Assembly: GCA_964035795.1 (NCBI GenBank)
Contig: OZ038320.1
Span: 6,319,549-6,383,548 of the forward strand
Origin: Pterobdella sp. o SKG-2022
Lineage: Eukaryota > Annelida > Clitellata > Hirudinida > Piscicolidae
Direction of reading: 5' to 3'
DNA: 64,000 nt
Shown: piece after piece, positions 57,401 through 64,000 of the stretch
Numbering within the stretch: position 1 is the stretch's first letter
How the letters are laid out: every line of letters starts with the position of its first letter
Made by a program: the position numbers and the translations under genes
The notes under the pieces: model-generated
What the model saw: only the letters and a program-made list of their open reading frames with translations
What the model was told of the DNA's origin: nothing
Database searches by the model: none

Positions 57401-57527
57401 AAAATTAAAATAATAAGTTGATTGCTGAAATTAAAATTAACTTTATTAAATATTTTCAAATTATTTTACTATCTGAAAAGAACTTACTATCAAAATAGAA
57501 TCGCTCGGTAGTTTCTTCGGTAGCCAT
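48465..57527 (-). CDS. SPAG16: Sperm-associated antigen 16 / PF20, central-pair WD-repeat protein, 18 exons
   Basis: SPAG16 (PF20) is a WD-repeat protein of the axonemal central pair, needed for motility of flagella and cilia. Exons, 5' to 3': 57527-57488, 57017-56940, 56394-56327, 56023-55956, 55830-55755, 55185-55093, 54693-54622, 54341-54176, 53953-53559, 53121-52988, 52663-52526, 52306-52206, 51918-51834, 51526-51400, 50941-50876, 50790-50630, 48941-48809 and 48575-48465. They sum to 2112 bases, 703 residues (human 631), with matching phases. Only the joint between exons 6 and 7 is ambiguous by a few codons. Domains are an acidic N-terminus, a LisH-like segment (about 78-105), a coiled coil (about 110-215), an Asn/Lys-rich linker (exon 9) and seven WD repeats (about 375-703). 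Characteristic matches are LATSSGDTTVRIWDL, FVASCSLDHTAKLWDLN, RGHSDSVNSITFL and a final FLLSGGTDCTVRLW. A LINE sits in intron 16. Confidence 0.92.
49480..50325 (-). pseudogene. CR1/L2-like LINE 3' half in SPAG16 intron 16
   Basis: On the minus strand the fragment begins at the catalytic motif C (FHQYADDT) at about 50320. One frameshift follows, then the thumb and C-terminal parts: WMESNSLKLNRSKTEAIWF, VKSLGVFMERDLSMNSHI, RIDCCNTLLAGLP, RLITGTRKFDHINPVL and LHWVKVRDRLVYKI. After another frameshift comes FDFEGLSLWNGL. It stops at about 49480. It is a 5'-truncated, inactive copy in the same orientation as the host gene. It resembles the missing half of the element at 26966-27988. Confidence 0.88.
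53191..53461. repeat. Tandem duplication, period 137 bases
   Basis: Two copies start at 53191 and 53328, both with ATGTGTTAAATGTACATAT. They differ by a two-base indel (TTACAGTG versus TTAGTG) and one base (GGAAAGCG versus GGGAAGCG). The duplication lies in SPAG16 intron 9. The near identity implies a recent event. Confidence 0.9.
54012..54045 (-). repeat. Dispersed repeat core in SPAG16 intron 8
   Basis: On the minus strand this reads GTTACACTGCTAAAG and then AAAAGCTTCGTAC. It is very close to the copy at 5075-5112 and related to the copies at 221, 6427 and 57220. Confidence 0.5.
55190..55290 (+). other. G-rich tract next to the SPAG16 exon 6 acceptor
   Basis: The plus strand carries many GGG runs (for example GGGTGGGAATGGG at 55240-55252) and could form a G-quadruplex in DNA. 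On the transcribed sense strand it is C-rich and immediately precedes the acceptor at 55186, like the tract at 46850-47060 in giantin. Confidence 0.55.
57220..57340. repeat. Foldback element, 40-base arms, SPAG16 intron 1
   Basis: The arms 57220-57259 and 57301-57340 are inverted complements at 36 of 40 positions. They enclose a 41-base loop that contains the minus-strand core of the dispersed repeat (ACTTGATAATGTTAC and CGAAAAGCTTTGTA, with a GTTA/TAAC mini-hairpin). It may be a miniature inverted-repeat element or two opposed repeat copies. Its transcript, made as part of the SPAG16 intron, would form a long hairpin. Confidence 0.75.
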
Positions 57528-57534
57528 AATAATC

Positions 57535-57548
57535 GTTTCTATAGAAAC
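57535..57548. promoter_or_regulatory. RFX X-box at the SPAG16 start
   Basis: GTTTCTATAGAAAC fits the X-box consensus at all 14 positions, is a perfect palindrome, and lies 8 bases upstream of the SPAG16 ATG (57527). RFX sites are typical of axonemal genes, though usually somewhat farther upstream. Unless the transcription start is downstream, the site falls in the 5' leader; a short leader or an unseen upstream exon are other options. Confidence 0.65.
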
Positions 57549-57708
57549 ATTTTTTAAATTTTAATTGATATACCAAAAGAAATTCTTTGTATAGAAAAAG
57601 ATATAAATAAATAACATATTTTTTAAATTAAATTGTTCTATTTCATTTTATCTCAAAGTTATTGGGATAAATGGCTAATCCCATATACGACCTAAATAAA
57701 AACGGGTC

Positions 57709-57785
57709 ATTGGAGTAATATTTACTCCAGCTGTACGATAACCAATGAGCATTGAGAAAAATTATGAAAGAAACGTTGAACCAAT
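57709..57785. promoter_or_regulatory. CCAAT boxes upstream of SPAG16
   Basis: Two ACCAATGAG sequences (CCAAT at 57742-57746 and 57781-57785, 39 bases apart) and an inverted ATTGG (57709-57713) lie 180-260 bases upstream of the SPAG16 ATG. They are candidate NF-Y sites. A small inverted repeat, GGAGTAA-TAT-TTACTCC, lies at 57712-57728. Confidence 0.4.
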
Positions 57786-60700
57786 GAGAGAAGGTTTATT
57801 TATAGAATATATTTTTAATTAACATCAACAATACACGCCCGTTCTGTGAGAAATTTTGAATAAATAAACATAAGTTATAAGCTTGTTATTTATATTATTA
57901 ATCACTTTGACGAATTTTGTTGGGAATCTTTTAGTCTTTTTATAGCCGTTTATTACCGTTGTCAAACAATGGATTATGAACGCTTGTTTTTACATTCTTA
58001 ACATTCTTTTCTGCGAATTTCGGCAATGAAATCTTATTTTTGACGCCTTAAAGTGAGTGATTTTAATTATGCTCGTTGCATTATCAATGCCATCGGCGTA
58101 AGGAATGTGAATAATCGTGATATGTAAGTTGCTTAAAGGTTATAGTTGATAGGACTTTTTTGTCTTTTTATATAAAATGTTTTATGCTTGTTTAACTATC
58201 TTCATTGAAAATTTTCAAAAAGTCTTCGTCAATTTCCAATAAATTCAATTTCATGGTGCCACTGTCATTGATTGTATAAAAATCAATGGCTTTTAGAAAA
58301 TAAATAAAAAAGAAATTAAGGCAGAATTAAAATAGATATACAGCTTTCAGGCTAAATGGTTTGATTAACGCTAGATTTAATGGTGTTTATGCATCATAAG
58401 CAGATGCTGGATTTGAATACAACAAAGAACAATTTTTAAAAGAATAATCTATTAAATCATTACTGGTTTTTTATTTTTGATTTTCGAGTTCAATGTTTTG
58501 AGTGAAGTGGATGTTATAAAAACTTTACGTGTTTTCATATCCTAAGAGGTACATTTACACACAATAAAATCTATTTTGAGGATAATCTATGTTATCTTCA
58601 CAATTGTGTTACCAAAACAACTGGAAAACACATAAAATATATTGAACGATAAAATTGTTTAAAATATTTTTGTCAGCTCAAGACTAGCATTCAGACAGGT
58701 TTTCAGAATAGATTTTAAGTGTGCCTTGGATTCTCATTCGTTATTCCTAAGCCATCTCGGCACTTACTTTTTACACGTATATTTAATTAGAATGTTCATT
58801 AAGCCTCCAGTGTGAACTTTGGATTTTACATTGAAATCAGTATTTGTGTATAAAATTTTTACAGATATTTTTTTTCAGTTTTTAAACTTTTTTGTTAATT
58901 TTTAAATGAGGATTGTTCTTTGAAAAGAAAAAATTCACTACAGCTAGGTGTAACAGAATGATCTAATTGATTGAAACACTGCATAATTAATGAGTAATAC
59001 ATTATTTCAGATGATATTATGAACGGATTCTGCGAATCCCTAGTCTAGATATCCAGGGTAGCCTATCTGCTCTGCCATTGGTCGTCACAGCTTCATGAAT
59101 ATTAATGAGCTCTCATAGTATACGTCTGATATTTTTCATTCTATTTTATGTTACAATTTTACCATTAAGAAGATAATGGTTTTATAACTAATTAGAAAAC
59201 AGATTTATTTCATAACTTTCAAACCAATATTTAGGTAGCTTATTATATCGAACTTTATATATTTTTATGTAATTATACATTTTTGGCTATACATAAAAAT
59301 TACTCTCTTGTTCACTTTAAAGTAATTTAAAACGTTTTTTTAATGTTTTTTCAAACTAATTTTTTAAATAATATTTTTTAATACTTTGATAAATAATCTT
59401 TTCAACAAAGCATCAATGAAATGCACACAGCTTACCCCACGTACATATTTTATATACGGATCTGTATGATTGTAGTGTTTTGTCTAGTTTTTTCTATATA
59501 TATCTACATAATTCATACATACATATATATAAAATCTATATTATAGAAACATCTTCAGTTTAAGTTCTATATATTCATACTTTGAAGTTATATTGCTTGA
59601 TTTATATACGAAGAGAAGAACCTTTCTTAAAAAGAGGTACGTTTTGGATTGTTCTTAATTTATATCGAATGTATAAACTCTATTTAAATTATTTTTCAGT
59701 TAAATAATGTGGTTAATGAGAGATTTTGAACATGATACAGAAATGTTTTATAATAATTGACGGACTATACTATGGATTTTTGATATTACGTTACATTTTC
59801 ATACTGTAAACGTGAACATTTTCCCAGCTTGGTGAGTAACATTTTTCATTAATTTAGGTTCTTTTTCCGTTACATTAAACCTATCCCTCTACCAAAGAGC
59901 TTTTAATTTTTTAAAAAGAATGATTATAATAGCAATAAAATCAGTTGTAATAATGAGAAAAATTCATCAAAATCATTAAATATATTACAAACTTCAATGT
60001 ATGAATTCATATTTTACAAGTCAATAATCGTAATGAGCACTTATAATGAAGCGGCATGCCCTAATATTTTAGCTGATGTAAGCCTATTTTGCAATGGCCC
60101 GTTAATACAGGCGTGTATTTTATAATGCGTATGAAAAATATTTCAACAAAAAAGGTTATAATTGTAAAATATATTTTATGAAACTTGAATAAATAATTAA
60201 ATGTTATTGATAAAATAAAACACTTTAGTTTTATATTATATATTAACAATCAAAATTTAAAACAATCATCAATTGAATATTCTTTCAGACATGTTTGTAT
60301 TTTTTCTTTAATATTTTTCGGTTTAATAAGCTTAAATTATGAATTTTGAAGATAAATTTGTTTTAAAACTTATAATTTCCGATAAGTCAAACATTATCCC
60401 ATCAGCGTTTAATTAAAAGGTTTGAGTTATCGAAATTATAGTTTAACTTAAAAACTTATCATGAAATTATTTATTTTGGCTCATTAAACCAAAAAAAGAT
60501 CATTGAATAATAATAATAGTTAAAATAATAATAATTTTTATGGTAATAATTTTTGAAAATAATAATAATATAATAAGCTAAATAAAATAATTAATAAGCG
60601 CCCGTGATTAAACAGTGGAATGTTATGATAACTAGTGATATTGATGCAAAAGCTAGCCGCCTGATAATGATATTGGTTACAGTGGTAATTATTATGAGTA

Positions 60701-63700
60701 ATTTGAGGTTTAATAGTGATAATTGATAGGTTTAATAATGAATGGAATTAAGTTATACATGAGTAATTCTTGTATTTAAACTAGATATTTTAAAAGACTT
60801 GTATTAATACCCATAATTATCTTTTATAATCACATATAGTAATATGTTTTTTCAAACAATTATTTCATGGTAACTATCATAATAGTAATAAAAATTTCAA
60901 TTGAAACTATCATAACCATCAAAATAATCTTAATCTGCTATTTTGGGTATTCAGATAATTTCATTCATTTCAACTATTATAATTGAACTAACTTTCTCAT
61001 GCAAATTCAATTTTTAATACTAAATAATTTATCTTTTAACCTTCTATATAAACTCATTCAATTACTATTACACTTTCTACTCATGAACTATTCAATGTTA
61101 ACTAACTTATTCTTTAAACATAAGCTTCATCACACTATCATGAACCTATGATATGATTGAATCATACATACTAAAAGCTTGATTGTATAATAAGAAGCGT
61201 TTGAAACTATGAGGAGTTTCTAGGACTTTTCAATTATTCATTATGACTTTAATCTGTTATGCTTATTCATTACGTTCCGTTTTTTTGACACTACACAAGT
61301 ATTGATAGAACACTATATATAAGCATAACTGATAGAGTATTTTATATATGGGTGTATATTGTATTGAATTTTAATTATTTTCTGGTATTATTAATGAACT
61401 TTTTATAGTGCGTAATGTATAGAAAGTTGATAAAAATATTCTTTAATGAGTAAAGTTCACGGGTTAGTACAATTTTATAACAGAATATAAAGCCGTGGAT
61501 AATTTTAATTTTTAATAAAGGCTTATGCCAAATAATATTACGGAAACGACAAAAAGAAAAACAATAATAATAAATAATAATAATTATTAAAAATAATATT
61601 AATAATAAATAATAATAATAATAAACATAATTTATATAGCTCCTAGCATCAACCGAGTACGATAACTTTGAGGTTTTTAAATTTAAGTTTTTATCGTCTT
61701 AATTAAATTTAAAATAAAATCGCCATTATTCTCTCAACGATCTTTGTTTAACTTCTAAAATTTTCTTTTTCACTTGTCAGTTACTAAAATATGGGTTGCC
61801 CGGCAGGTGTGTTAAAACAATCAATACTGATAAGGCACCTGCGAACCCTGCATTAAACATTCGAGCGTTTGACGCTTATAATTATACATACAATATAATG
61901 TAATTTAGTAACTGCCTAATGCTGTTATTAATGATAGAGCATTGTACAAATAAGTACAATAAAAACCTTAAAATACAATCAATTTCCATTCAATACAATC
62001 TATCTTCTTTAACTAATTATGATGCTTATAGTTGCGTTAACTTGAGAAGTTTTGATAACAAATTATCGCATCTCACCTTAATCATTATATAAGATGGTTA
62101 TTCAATTTTGTTTTTCTTCAGCAAGCAGCATATTTAACACATACATACAAAAATATCAATGGAAATATCATTAATAACAATAATAACAATATTAATAGTA
62201 TTAATTATTATTATTACTATTATTATTATTGTCACGATCATCATCATCATTAATAACCTCTCAACCCACCACATATATATTTAAAACATCGTCACATGCT
62301 CCAACAACTAGCTCACAACCTCTACACTGACGCCCGTGGTACTCAGTTCAGCATTTATAAGATATTAATTAGATTATAATGAGCGATTCAACACGTGTTA
62401 GCCCTTAATGTTTTGATAGGGTATATTATTAGGTTATGCAAACGTGAAGTGTTATATTTAAATGGTAAAAAGCTAGTTTTTAAAATTGAGTTAATATTGT
62501 TATATTCATGTTGGTTAAAGCCAATTGTTTCAAGTTAATATCATTATATATGAACCGTCAGGCGTTTTAACCTTCTCCCTTAGGTTAATGTTTTGATTAA
62601 GAGTTTAATAACGAGAGCTGGAGGTTTGAATAAGTGATAGATTTCCAATCGTTTGATTGTTTGAAATTTAACGCATGCTAATGATGTAACTGAATAGTAT
62701 GGAAGCCACAATTAGTGGAGACTAATGTAGATTTTATTGGTACAAACCCTCATTAAGCTTTCCCTAAGGTTACCTTACCTCGCCATGTGGATATGTCATT
62801 TAACTTAGTTTAAACCATTGCTTGTACATATTTCTTATATAGAATTTTATTTATAGTTGTTTTTATTGGATAATTATTGATTTTTTTTGTTTTTTTTATA
62901 CATTATTATTATTTTATTTTTATTGATTTTTTATTATTAATTTTTGTATTAGATTATATGTGAGTTGAAGTTTGTATTATAAGAACTTAATTAGTTAAAA
63001 TAATATTAAATGAACTCATATTGCTATTATTAAAGTCAATTAGGAATTAAATTTGATTAATGTAATATATACTCTCAATATTATTAAATTCAGCATTAAA
63101 ATTTTAATTGGTGATACAAATTTTTCATCATAACTTTTAATTTTAATTATTGGTACAAAACCTTAATTAATTCATGATAATAATAATAATAATAATAACA
63201 TTAATAATAATAATACGAATAATGCTAATAATCAAAATAAAAAATAATACTTATTACCACTATTATCATTGGCACATGTATTTTTAGCTAAATTTGACTA
63301 CAATGGCCTCAAGACGACAAAGAAACTGTGATGTCATGTTTTTGTTAGTTTAAAGTGCCTGGCGCGCTTTGTTTTTTCCTCTTTTATCGTCTTCATGCTT
63401 TACAGCAATTTGCAGCTGATTGCCTTGGTGTGTTTTGTTTGAACGTCATCATTAGTTCCATCTTCTTCATTATTCTCATTATTACTATCTTCATTGTTGT
63501 CTTTTCCATTATATATTTTTTTATTTTTTTTTCTTTATTTTCTCTTTAGTCTATCTTTTTTTTTGTTTTTTTTTCTGTTCATCATTCTCGTCGTCGTCGT
63601 CATCACCATTAAGTCATTGTCTAAAGCGTATGTTACCAAATTTTTCTCCTCTCCCTGTTGTTATTAACTTCATGCCACATACCATATTAAATTTCATATC

Positions 63701-64000
63701 ATAATATTATACAATTCAATTTCATATAATATAATATACCGTTTTATCATATAATATACCATGAAGTTATTATCCTATACGAAACTATATCTTATAATAC
63801 GATGTAACAATATAGAATATAATATATACTGTTCATATCATATTGTAATCATACCATAATTGGTAGGAATTTCAAGTATTCTAGATGTATAGGTGATTGA
63901 GTAGAAATAGAGAACTTGTCTTTTAAGCTCTTTTGTGTTATTAAGACTGATTTTCAGATTTAAAAACATTTATAAATAATTAAAATTTTTTATATAATTA
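57786..64000. other. Upstream intergenic region without recognised genes
   Basis: The region is AT-rich, with AAT/ATT microsatellites at about 60510-60575, 61560-61625, 62175-62240 and 63175-63250. A small GC-richer patch at 59025-59100 has an inverted repeat (GGATTC-TGC-GAATCC), an inverted CCAAT (CCATTGG) and TTCATGAATATTAATGAG. A strong hairpin lies at 61793-61848. No coding similarity was seen on either strand. Confidence 0.5.
61793..61848. ncRNA. Candidate structured hairpin with paired E-boxes
   Basis: GGGTT (61793-61797) pairs with AACCC (61844-61848), and GCAGGTG (61803-61809) pairs with CACCTGC (61836-61842), around a 26-base loop. A second small stem (AGCG...CGCT) follows at about 61864. 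The GC content is well above the surroundings. The arms contain the E-box CAGGTG/CACCTG, so a protein-binding site is as likely as an RNA. Confidence 0.3.

Overview
The window is nuclear DNA from an animal. It is strongly AT-rich and full of trinucleotide microsatellites, and it holds spliced genes with GT-AG introns, non-LTR retrotransposon debris and one 200-base assembly gap. The gene set includes motile-cilium genes, giantin and a chloride intracellular channel family member. Together with LINE fragments that end in zinc fingers, this suggests an invertebrate, perhaps a spiralian such as an annelid. The taxon is a low-confidence inference. All exon models were built by reading splice sites, reading phase and family similarity by eye; no alignment was run.

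Layout. Positions 785-3257 (minus) hold a complete two-exon CLIC-type gene. Positions 3258-8900 are AT-rich intergenic DNA with dispersed repeats, a dead LINE endonuclease fragment (7442-7810), a GT microsatellite and a near-perfect hairpin. Positions 9042-9668 (plus) hold a small single-exon gene with a TATA box, coding for an unrecognised secreted protein. An 885-base perfect (ACT)295 array lies at 13288-14172. Positions 16054-20907 (plus) carry an uninterrupted 1617-residue UBR3-like E3 ubiquitin ligase. Positions 20908-33241 are mostly non-coding and contain the gap, a SINE with a tRNA-like head (25918) and a LINE reverse-transcriptase half (26966-27988).

The rest is a dense block. DNAAF1/LRRC50 (33242-36672, minus) lies head to head with a giantin/GOLGB1-like golgin (36787-47146, plus); only 114 bases separate the two start codons. 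SPAG16/PF20 (48465-57527, minus, 18 exons) converges on the giantin gene. DNAAF1 (dynein-arm assembly) and SPAG16 (axonemal central-pair WD protein) both serve motile cilia, and giantin is a Golgi tether also linked to ciliogenesis. A 14-base RFX X-box match sits 8 bases upstream of the SPAG16 start codon, and a 13/14 match lies in the first intron of DNAAF1. A shared ciliary programme for this block is therefore plausible.

Positions 57549-64000 show no gene I can support, but they hold CCAAT boxes near the SPAG16 promoter and an isolated strong hairpin at 61793-61848.
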